From a virus, in the IMG/VR virus record IMGVR_UViG_3300035698_019948, positions 1 through 27,059 of that record: DNA of 27,059 bases, one strand, 5' to 3'. Of the stretch, positions 13,519 to 21,146 are shown one piece after another. The translations under genes were made by a program, and so were the position numbers. Every line of letters starts with the position of its first letter. Position 1 is the first letter of the stretch. Below the pieces are notes generated by a model. It made no database searches, was not told where the DNA came from, and saw nothing but the letters and a program-made list of their open reading frames with translations.

Positions 13519-14417
13519 TGTCTAACGCCTGCACAGCTAATATTAAGACCAGCAGCACTGGAAGACCCCGCCTGGTTTGACCTAAAAGTTGCTCCCGATA
13601 CCGTGAGGGAAGTTATCTGGCAGTGTTCATCGTTTACGTTTTCTTCGACGGTACACTGGCATGTAGGTTCTTTGCCTCCAAATATTCCTGTTTCAAATGT
13701 TAATACAGCAGTTACCGTCCCAGAGATTGAAGCAACCCATTGGCCACACGCGGCCTCAGCGTCAAGCTCAAAGCTAACTGTTGCACCAGTTACAGACACC
13801 CGACAATCGAATCTACTTCTACTACTATCAAACCCTATCTGGTCCCATTGTCTAACGTCGTCCTTAAGATCACTTGAGCTGTCGTTATAGACCTTAGCGA
13901 GTGCCCTATTATCAGAGTTGTCGTAACCGTCAGCATTAGGCTCTGTAGTCGAAATCAACAAATCAAGAGTTGCAGAAGCTGATCCGTCTTTCGCGTAAAC
14001 ATAATATAGTGTATCCGAAGACTCACTTGAGCAATCGGTACAACCCCAGGTAACAGTCGTCTTTGTCGCTGTTTCTATTAGGTTACCGTTAACACCCAGT
14101 CTACAAATATCAACAGAAATAGTGTTAGTGTCATCAAAAGCAACCTTGCACCCATCTCTCAACCCATTATTTAAAGCTCCAAAAGAAGCTGATAGCTTAG
14201 CAGGAGTAACCGCACCGTCTGCCAACTTCGCTTCATCAATCGAGCCGTCAACAATACAGTCACCAGGCAAATTATTGGCCCTAGTGTAGACCGTATTCAA
14301 ATCGGTATTGTACTTAGCTGAAGTCAATACAGAGTTGGCACCGTTATTAGTTCTAGAAATTGTCGTGTCACAGACTGCAAAAACAAGTGAAGGTAAAAAC
14401 AATAAGATCCATTTCAT
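13515..14417 (-). CDS. Exported Cys-rich fibre-like protein
   Basis: 300 residues. MKWILLFLPSLVFA is a typical signal peptide, with cleavage likely before V15-C16. The next part (TDLNTVYTRANNLPGDC...GSIDEAKLADGAVTPAKLSA) is the register of phage fibre or tail-structure proteins. The rest is beta-rich. There are 12 cysteines, including C-T-D-C and C-Q-C, far more than in the other structural proteins here. It lies directly after the nozzle gene. Export plus disulphides suggest that it folds in the periplasm, either to join the virion late or to work on the envelope. Confidence 0.75.
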   Translation of the reverse strand: MKWILLFLPSLVFAVCDTTISRTNNGANSVLTSAKYNTDLNTVYTRANNLPGDCIVDGSIDEAKLADGAVTPAKLSASFGALNNGLRDGCKVAFDDTNTISVDICRLGVNGNLIETATKTTVTWGCTDCSSESSDTLYYVYAKDGSASATLDLLISTTEPNADGYDNSDNRALAKVYNDSSSDLKDDVRQWDQIGFDSSRSRFDCRVSVTGATVSFELDAEAACGQWVASISGTVTAVLTFETGIFGGKEPTCQCTVEENVNDEHCQITSLTVSGATFRSNQAGSSSAAGLNISCAGVRQ

Positions 14418-14426
14418 AAGTATTCC

Positions 14427-16325
14427 CTAATTAAGATTTCTATTTCCGTTTTTATTGTAGTGAACTTGTGCATTTACCAAGTTCATATTTCCATCGATTG
14501 TCGATTGATAAAATCCAATTAATATGTTTTCACCAGTTAGGTTAATGTCATTCCTTGCCGTAACAATTGAGCGGTCATCACTAAAAACCCCTTCATCAAG
14601 CCTGGAAACATCCAGTATAAACCCAGTGGTAGGAGTGGGGAAAGAATAGCTATAAGTGTTAACAACAGTCTGGTCATAATTAAGAAATGTTTTGACCTCT
14701 ATATCTCCACCCGCAATCGCTCTTACAATAACTTCCCTGAAAGAATAGGTAGCATCAAAATCTTGAGTACCACCAAACCAAGGCATTAAAGTAAATGCTT
14801 CTACGGCGACCGGATTGTTATCGGCATCGATATCGTTTCGATCTTCCGCAATTGAATGCTTGTGGATAAACCCGTTAGCATCTGAGAAAAGGACAACTTC
14901 ATCACCAGATGTCATATCTTCAGCTACCGTGGCAAATGTTCCCGGTATTGCAAATTCATAGGGCTTGAATGTTCCGTTATTAAACTCCCAACAATAGACC
15001 TTAGAAAGAGCGTTGTTAGCCCCCTCAGAAACCCAGGTCATATACATATCTAATTGAGAGTAATAAACACCAAAGAAGTTACTGAAGTTAGCTTTGTTCA
15101 ATTCAAAAACAAAACCCTCAGCACTGAAGATATCATCGATGTCACCTTCACCAATTGTGGCTGGCCGATCGGTTGATCCAACCAATCTCCCGTTAAACAC
15201 CGCTCTCCACCCTGACTTACTTAAGAAGTAAACAGATCCGTCTCTTATAGAGACCGTATCCTGGCTAACACATCCAACACGATCGTTGATCATTACGAAT
15301 TTAGCCTGACCACCGACTTCTGAATAAATATGAGTTGAACTTTCCTTGAACACTACAAGGTAGGGGTCTAATACCCCGTCATTGAAAAATCCAGTGGCAA
15401 GACCAGTAATAGGCCCATCACCCTCAGCTACTAATAATAGCCTGGTTTCTGTATCATCAAACGCATCTGGTAGATCGGTCTCACTGAAGTAAACGTCACT
15501 GGGGTTATTTGAATTCCCAGCATAAACCAATCTTCTATTAAATGTAGTCAAATACTTAGCGCCACCCGCAGTAGGAGGGGCATTAACAGTAGGAGGTGTT
15601 TGAGTAGAGGTTGATTCTGCCGTAATAGTAGTCGTGGCATCCCCTATGGCTATTTCTTCAATAAATAAGAAGTTCCCAGCATTGGTGACATCCTTGAGAT
15701 ATACACGCTTTTTATCAATAAAACCGTTGTCGGCCACAACCGGCATAGAGGAAACATCAATTTGATTTGTCCCAGAAACGGTAACAGTAGAAGAGGTTCT
15801 AACGTTTGATTCAAACCCTGTAACTGTAGAATAAAAAGTGATCCCAACTGCCCAATCACCTGTTGCAATCGTAGCCCCTGACCCAGAGACACCAGCGGTA
15901 AAGGCACCAGGTATCGCCTGACCTAGCTGAGAGAAGGTTGTCCCATCCCATTGGAATAGTCCATCACTCTCTATCGCCATAATATGTCGATTATTAAAAG
16001 TGACTGCTCTATGTTTATTGGCTTGAGTTAATCCGTTCTTAACAGTCGCATGTGTGCTGGTTGTGCTGACGGACTTAAGGTCTGACCCAACCTTGGCCAA
16101 TACATTGGTAGAACCATCATTCTCACCAAAATAGCTAATTGATTGGATTGACCCACCTAAAGAGATGGCGTTGTATCTAGAGAAACCATGTCGGGTCTCG
16201 AGTTTCCCCTGATTAAAGAACATATTACGAACGTCTTTAAACTTATCATCTTCTTCATCTGCTCGATAAGATAAGGGAAGGTTAAATCTTTTAACTGTTT
16301 GAACTGCTCTTCTATTTAAAGGCAT
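14427..16325 (-). CDS. Tail nozzle / tail tubular B-type protein
   Basis: 632 residues. The start (LPLSYRADEEDDKFKDVRNMFFNQGKLETRHGFSRYN) is characteristic of the tube or nozzle proteins of short-tailed phages, which list donut-like beta-propeller repeats. Mid-protein motifs include LTTFNRRLVYAGN, DVYFSETDLPDAF and DGSVYFLSKSGWRAVFNG. Residues ~157-246 form an Ig-like insert that matches one in the adaptor. It extends the tail below the adaptor and gives the fibre platform. It follows the adaptor gene with one base between them. Confidence 0.8.
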   Translation of the reverse strand: MPLNRRAVQTVKRFNLPLSYRADEEDDKFKDVRNMFFNQGKLETRHGFSRYNAISLGGSIQSISYFGENDGSTNVLAKVGSDLKSVSTTSTHATVKNGLTQANKHRAVTFNNRHIMAIESDGLFQWDGTTFSQLGQAIPGAFTAGVSGSGATIATGDWAVGITFYSTVTGFESNVRTSSTVTVSGTNQIDVSSMPVVADNGFIDKKRVYLKDVTNAGNFLFIEEIAIGDATTTITAESTSTQTPPTVNAPPTAGGAKYLTTFNRRLVYAGNSNNPSDVYFSETDLPDAFDDTETRLLLVAEGDGPITGLATGFFNDGVLDPYLVVFKESSTHIYSEVGGQAKFVMINDRVGCVSQDTVSIRDGSVYFLSKSGWRAVFNGRLVGSTDRPATIGEGDIDDIFSAEGFVFELNKANFSNFFGVYYSQLDMYMTWVSEGANNALSKVYCWEFNNGTFKPYEFAIPGTFATVAEDMTSGDEVVLFSDANGFIHKHSIAEDRNDIDADNNPVAVEAFTLMPWFGGTQDFDATYSFREVIVRAIAGGDIEVKTFLNYDQTVVNTYSYSFPTPTTGFILDVSRLDEGVFSDDRSIVTARNDINLTGENILIGFYQSTIDGNMNLVNAQVHYNKNGNRNLN

Positions 16326-17315
16326 TTAGACCCCCGAATTAGCAAAGCCGTCGGCATCACCCACAACATCTCTGACGTTTGTGTAATTACGATAAACCCC
16401 AGCAAGGTCTCTAATGGCCCTTGATAAAAGCTCTTCATAATTAAGCCGCTTACTTTCTTGCCCTGACCGATCTCTATACTCATAACCCATAGCTATAACT
16501 CCGGCCTTTAGGTTTTGCTTGAGTTCTACTGGCAAAATAGGCTGGCTATCAACATCAGCAAATAGGCTTGGAGGTCTTAGTTGGAAATAGTAACTAAGAG
16601 TCACAGTGGCGCTTGGCTTAGGATAAAAGACCATTTCTGAACTAGATATTGGGGACCACAGAGAAGGTGTCCCGGTAGAAAACGCCCCTTGGAACTCTAA
16701 TCTCAATTGGTCCAATGACATAAACTGAAGTTGAGAACTTGATTCGATGTAAGGATTACCAACGTATTTTCTTACACCGCTATAATCAGGTGGCTCTATT
16801 GTACTGGTCACATCTGCTGTGATCGAAACAGTAGTATCCGTATTGTTACTGATGGTAGAGGAGAAAAGGATATCCCCTCCGTCTTTCTGCAAGTAAACCT
16901 TTCTACTGGTTACTAACGGTTCAGCGGAAACTGGAATTGAACTAACATCTATAGTTAAGGTCGCCCCTGTAGGGGTAGCACTAGCACTCTCCGTGCCGGC
17001 TACCGTCTCAAGCCCATTAGACTCAACGAAAGTTATATAAACCTTGTAAACCGAATTATCAATCAGAGATCCCCCTGATGCTAACGCGACTGACGACGCT
17101 CCGGGTGCAGCTGTTATAACACTTTGTTGCTCTGACCCGGCGGCAAGTACCTTCTGCGCCTTTCTTTGCAAGAAATTCCAATCGTGTCTATTTGCTATGT
17201 CAGATTGAATATCATTCAACCAACCTAGTACTCGACCCTTAAAAGTGGCAGTGTTATCCCCTAAAAGAGCTGATAGCTCATTCTGAAGATCTAACCCATT
17301 CCAGCTACGAGACAT
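16326..17315 (-). CDS. Head-tail adaptor / tail tubular A-type protein
   Basis: 329 residues. N-terminal helices (KGRVLGWLNDIQSDIANRHDWNFL) and a later part (SLDQLRLEFQGAFSTGTPSLW, SSEMVFYPKPSATVTLSYYFQLRPP, then KAGVIAMGYEYRDRSGQ) match the adaptor type that joins the portal to the tail nozzle. Between them, residues ~90-177, is an Ig-like module that also occurs in the nozzle protein. The gene is between the small structural protein and the nozzle gene, as expected. Confidence 0.8.
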   Translation of the reverse strand: MSRSWNGLDLQNELSALLGDNTATFKGRVLGWLNDIQSDIANRHDWNFLQRKAQKVLAAGSEQQSVITAAPGASSVALASGGSLIDNSVYKVYITFVESNGLETVAGTESASATPTGATLTIDVSSIPVSAEPLVTSRKVYLQKDGGDILFSSTISNNTDTTVSITADVTSTIEPPDYSGVRKYVGNPYIESSSQLQFMSLDQLRLEFQGAFSTGTPSLWSPISSSEMVFYPKPSATVTLSYYFQLRPPSLFADVDSQPILPVELKQNLKAGVIAMGYEYRDRSGQESKRLNYEELLSRAIRDLAGVYRNYTNVRDVVGDADGFANSGV

Positions 17316-17560
17316 TAAACACCAGCGACGTAGAGAGTACCCGTATCACTTGCAGTAACACTAGAAACCGTAACAGAACCAACCGTTCTAACAGCTAAAC
17401 CAGCGGCTTCAGTCACTTCATTGTTGAATGAAAGGTGATATATCTGGCTTAAACCAGTCTCAACCGTTCCAGTTGTTACTGAATCGAAGTCCATTTCATA
17501 GACTTTGTACTTGATGGCACCTAGTTGACCCTGACTTGAAATACTACTTGAAAACGCCAT
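17315..17560 (-). CDS. Small structural protein upstream of the adaptor
   Basis: 81 residues. Beta-rich (AIKYKVYEMDFDSV, YHLSFNNEVTEAAGLAVRTVG, TASDTGTLYVAGV). I have seen this size and pattern of small proteins among phage head-completion genes. It overlaps the O-antigen ligase-like gene end by 17 bases and the adaptor start by one. No clear family. Confidence 0.7.
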   Translation of the reverse strand: MAFSSSISSQGQLGAIKYKVYEMDFDSVTTGTVETGLSQIYHLSFNNEVTEAAGLAVRTVGSVTVSSVTASDTGTLYVAGV

Positions 17561-18602
17561 TATAATCCTCCCTGGACATTGAATAAGCTAAGATTCCTAT
17601 TAAAGCTGTGGTCGCAACGTGAAAAGTTAAGTTTCCAAAACTGTTAACTACAACCCCAAAAAACATTGCGTTTAGGATAACGCTTTTTGCTCTTAAAACA
17701 TTTGATACCAACTTTAGTACGAAGGCAATACCAATAAGGCCAAAGGCAACATACACTTCTAGAAATTCATTATGGGCATGGTGGAACCAAGCCTCATGTT
17801 TATGATACCTACTGAAAACTTCGGAGAAGTAACCGAGACCCTTCCCAAAGATAATGTCCCAACCGTTAAGCCAGGTAACCGTCTCCATCCAAATAACATC
17901 CCTATTAGTTGAACTGAGTAAATGGTCAGGCGGAAGTTCACTTAGAGAGGAAGCTGCTATCAAGGTGAACATTCCAATTAAAAATGACCCATAAGTATTA
18001 AATCTACCTATCCTGGGGATCATTAAGTACGCCCATAACACCGCCCCACACGTCAATATGGACATCGCCGACTGAGTGATAGCTACACCTATCAAAAACA
18101 ATAGACAGACATGCCACTTCCTAAAATAAATGGCAGCAGGCAAACAAAGTGCCAGATGAGCGCCACTAAGAGTCTGCTGACCCAAGCTCCCAGCAATAGG
18201 CCATGCGCCTGACCCACTTCTCTTAAAGTCCCCAAATAGATTGAGGATGAAGTTATAGGGTTCAATGTTGATATAGTTTAAAAATATCCATAAAGACTGA
18301 ACGATCCCACCGACCATTAACCCTTTGAAGATAATCTTATGGTCAATCCCCTTTAGCTGCTGAACCAGAAGAAAACCCAATATGAGGCAGAACCACTGAA
18401 ACAACATTGTCCCAGATGCATAGTTGAACTGGTTCAAACCAGCAAAGATAAGAAAGTACAGACATGGCACTAAATGCTTCCTATCCACAGCGGGCTTTCT
18501 GAAGAGAACCAATGAGATTGAAGCGAACATAATGAAGGCTACGTTCTGAGCTATTCGAACATCAAAGATTTTTTGGATTCGGAAAAAGAAGGGAAGGGTC
18601 AT
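17544..18602 (-). CDS. O-antigen ligase/polymerase-like membrane protein
   Basis: 352 residues from MTLPFFF; I chose this ATG because GGGAGGGG lies 5 bases upstream (a TTG at 18617 is the longer alternative). About ten hydrophobic segments. A large loop contains STNRDVIWMETVTWL, GKGLGYF and HHAHNEFLEVYVAFGLIG, which are the key motifs of the Wzy_C (O-antigen ligase) fold: an Arg, G-x-G-L-G and H-x-H-N-x-F-L. Such proteins join or polymerise O-antigen on the periplasmic face of the inner membrane. In a phage this can change surface receptors and block superinfection; its place between decoration-like and structural genes is unusual. Confidence 0.8.
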   Translation of the reverse strand: MTLPFFFRIQKIFDVRIAQNVAFIMFASISLVLFRKPAVDRKHLVPCLYFLIFAGLNQFNYASGTMLFQWFCLILGFLLVQQLKGIDHKIIFKGLMVGGIVQSLWIFLNYINIEPYNFILNLFGDFKRSGSGAWPIAGSLGQQTLSGAHLALCLPAAIYFRKWHVCLLFLIGVAITQSAMSILTCGAVLWAYLMIPRIGRFNTYGSFLIGMFTLIAASSLSELPPDHLLSSTNRDVIWMETVTWLNGWDIIFGKGLGYFSEVFSRYHKHEAWFHHAHNEFLEVYVAFGLIGIAFVLKLVSNVLRAKSVILNAMFFGVVVNSFGNLTFHVATTALIGILAYSMSREDYNGVFK

Positions 18603-18630
18603 TAAGACCCCTCCCAATAGTAGCTAAGCA

Positions 18631-19125
18631 TTAAAGCAAGCGTACAAATATTTCTAAAGATTCAGTAGCAGAACTAGCATCAAGTGCAGTTCCAACGGCA
18701 TGGTCTGAAGCGGCAGGAGAAGTTATTCCTGTTACTTTTCCACCAAGAGCGTCGGCACTCAAATAAACAACACTACCAGCAACGGCGTTATCACCGAAAC
18801 CAGAGTGTAGTCCACTGACCTTGCCGTAAACACGACAACGACCAAAACTACCAGCGGCTTGAGCTTTCACAGCAAAACAAGCAGCGGGATCACCAAGAGC
18901 AGCTGACTCAGAGTCTGAGCTGTCTACAGTGGCACCGTCGTCAGCAGTTAGATCCCAGACTTGCAGGGAACCAGCTAGCGCAACAGCGGTAAACTTAACA
19001 CGAATATCAATCGTGTCTTTTTTAGTGACTGTGCCATTTACATCAAAGGCATTAGAACCAGCACCAGTGATGATCGCCATTGCTACCAAAGGTAGAACAG
19101 CGATTAAAACAATTAACTTTCTCAT
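18631..19125 (-). CDS. Exported decoration-like protein
   Basis: 164 residues. MRKLIVLIAVLPLVAMA is a Sec signal peptide with cleavage near A17. The mature part is Ala/Gly/Ser-rich beta (GDNAVAGSVVYLSADALGGKVTG and SPAASDHAVGTALDAS), like small head-decoration or capsid-stabilising proteins, and has exactly two cysteines (AACFAV...GRCRVYG). It immediately follows the major capsid gene, the usual place for a decoration protein. A signal peptide on such a protein is odd, because capsids assemble in the cytoplasm. It may bind the virion after lysis or have an envelope role. Confidence 0.75.
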   Translation of the reverse strand: MRKLIVLIAVLPLVAMAIITGAGSNAFDVNGTVTKKDTIDIRVKFTAVALAGSLQVWDLTADDGATVDSSDSESAALGDPAACFAVKAQAAGSFGRCRVYGKVSGLHSGFGDNAVAGSVVYLSADALGGKVTGITSPAASDHAVGTALDASSATESLEIFVRLL

Positions 19126-19136
19126 GCAATTACTCC

Positions 19137-20075
19137 TTATGCAGAAACTTCGATATCAGCAAGTTCGCCTTGAAATCGTCTGTTGTTAGAAATTAAGTTA
19201 CCCATCCAGAAGATTCTCATCAACATACTGTTAGATGTCTCAAGTTTCTCGATAGTGTCCTTACGCATGTTCTCATCTTTGTGAACGGCCAAGTACAAGT
19301 ACTCTTCGTTTAAGAAGTACACGCTGTTAGCTTTACAGTGCGAGTCGACCAACATTGGCGTCGAGTTAAAGGTCAAAACATTTGAAAATCCTAATCCAGC
19401 CATTTCTTCAGACATAAGTCTTTGATGTGGTTGGAACAAGCTCCAAGCTTGGTCATAAACGTCTTGTTTTGAAACAATTACTGTTGGCTTGTCATCATCT
19501 TCAGAAGTGGCACCAAAAGTATTTTGCATCAAGTTCAAAGTCAAAGCACGGTCTGTTCCACCGTTGGCTTTTACAATTGATGCCCAATCAGAAAAGTCAG
19601 CAACAGCAATTCCACCATAAGTAGAAGAAGTACTAACAACAGCCTCAAGGCCATCAACAGCATCAGAACCACCGGCTCCGAAAAGACCAGTAGCTAGAGT
19701 GTCTTTCATTTGCTTTTCAGCAATCTGAACTTTTGATTGAACTAAGTTCAACTTAGCAGCGTCGCCACTGTTTTGAAGAAGCTCTTTACGAGAAACACGG
19801 ATTGGCTCATAAAGTTGTCTCCAAGCATGCTTAGAGGCAGTGATGTTATCAGTACGAGAGATGTCGAGAGTAGCAAGGTCATTGAAAAACCCACCAGCAG
19901 AAGGCTGAGAGCTGATAACCGGTGCAAGTATCTCGTGTCCACCTTCGATTAATTTAAGCTTCTCTGGACGTGCAAGACGTGCAGTAAAAGCCTTACTGTT
20001 GTAAACGCCGTCAACTAGACGGGGAATGAAATGCCGCTCAGTAATAGCGGTGATTTGTGCAAATTCTAAAGCCAT
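19137..20075 (-). CDS. Major capsid protein (HK97-fold type)
   Basis: 312 residues. Start MALEFAQITAITERHFIPRL; core segments include DISRTDNITASKHAWRQLYEPIRVS (alpha/beta start), TVIVSKQDVYDQAWSLFQPHQRL and a C-terminal NVLTFNSTPMLVDSHCKAN...VYFLNEEYLYLAV, in the order seen in phage capsid proteins. It lies after the scaffold gene, and GGAGT precedes ATG. One cysteine, so no disulphide cross-link is expected. Confidence 0.8.
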   Translation of the reverse strand: MALEFAQITAITERHFIPRLVDGVYNSKAFTARLARPEKLKLIEGGHEILAPVISSQPSAGGFFNDLATLDISRTDNITASKHAWRQLYEPIRVSRKELLQNSGDAAKLNLVQSKVQIAEKQMKDTLATGLFGAGGSDAVDGLEAVVSTSSTYGGIAVADFSDWASIVKANGGTDRALTLNLMQNTFGATSEDDDKPTVIVSKQDVYDQAWSLFQPHQRLMSEEMAGLGFSNVLTFNSTPMLVDSHCKANSVYFLNEEYLYLAVHKDENMRKDTIEKLETSNSMLMRIFWMGNLISNNRRFQGELADIEVSA

Positions 20076-20093
20076 ATAAAACTCCTTATTGTT

Positions 20094-21104
20094 TTAGCTT
20101 AAGTGTCCTTTAACAACTTCATTGAGAATATCCCCATATCCTCTGAGTTTGTTGCCCACTCGTGTACCCGTGGCCTTTGCCTTAACGTCTTTAACAGCAC
20201 GAGAAGTCCCAGCAGTTGGTACCTTTTTAGTGGAGTTAACTTTGTTGGCAGTCTTTTGGACTTGGGACTTAGATTTCATCAGCTTAATAATGTCTTTCCC
20301 GTAGAGAGATACAATCGCATCATCTACAGTCTCGGCACCGTTTATATAAGCTTCCATAATCTTGTCGTCGTCCATCTTAATGCCAAACTTTTCAAAGTCT
20401 TCATTCCACTTGGTTTTTGATTCCTCTAATCCCTTTTGAAACTCAGAGCGTATTTGCTCATTCTGTCTTTCTGCCATCATGCCTTCGTACTTGCCCATTT
20501 GTTCTTGCATTGCTTGCAACTGCGAGTTGACTACTGGGTTTTGGAACTGACGGCTAGTTTCTTCAAAAGTAGAATTGATGTCTTCATAGAGATCGGGATT
20601 CGTTTTCTCCAATGAATTAAGATAAAAGTCCCACTGGTCTTTCATTCCCAATACATCGGATAGTTCTTTCTGCTTCTCTTGGAGTGTCTGCATTTCTTTT
20701 TCTACAGAATTTTTTTCCTGCTCTACCTTAGACTCCCAGTCCTTTCTTTGTTCAGATAAGGTCATAGTCTTGGTGGTGTAATCGAAACCTTTTTGCGCAT
20801 AGGATTTCAATTCATCCATAGATAAAGTTCTCTTAACTCCATCGTGGACAATATCAAAAGTTTCTGAAGAGGCCTCTGGCTTGTCTTCTACTCCTTCTTG
20901 ATCGTGGGTGTCCTCACCTTCTACTTCTTCAGATACTTCTTGCTCCATTTCTGGCTGGCTTTCTGAACTAGTGTCGGGTTCAATACCGAGAGATTTTAAC
21001 AGGTCAGGAGAAATGCCACCGAGCTCTGATGTTCCAGTTGTCTCAGTTGATTCAGCAGATACTTCTGCGCCTGTAGTCTCTACAGATTCGTTACTTTGTG
21101 CCAT
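20094..21104 (-). CDS. Scaffold-like protein
   Basis: 336 residues. Very acidic N-terminal ~90 residues (Glu/Ser/Thr), then long helices (QRKDWESKVEQEKNSVEKEMQTLQEK, QAMQEQMGKYEGMMAERQNE), and a basic C-terminus (KVNSTKKVPTAGTSRAVKDVK), the layout of capsid scaffolds whose basic end binds the capsid protein. It lies between portal and capsid genes. It would guide shell assembly and then leave. Confidence 0.75.
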   Translation of the reverse strand: MAQSNESVETTGAEVSAESTETTGTSELGGISPDLLKSLGIEPDTSSESQPEMEQEVSEEVEGEDTHDQEGVEDKPEASSETFDIVHDGVKRTLSMDELKSYAQKGFDYTTKTMTLSEQRKDWESKVEQEKNSVEKEMQTLQEKQKELSDVLGMKDQWDFYLNSLEKTNPDLYEDINSTFEETSRQFQNPVVNSQLQAMQEQMGKYEGMMAERQNEQIRSEFQKGLEESKTKWNEDFEKFGIKMDDDKIMEAYINGAETVDDAIVSLYGKDIIKLMKSKSQVQKTANKVNSTKKVPTAGTSRAVKDVKAKATGTRVGNKLRGYGDILNEVVKGHLS

Positions 21105-21146
21105 TTATTTATTTCCCTGTTCGCCTTGTCCTTAAGTGGGTGGCGG

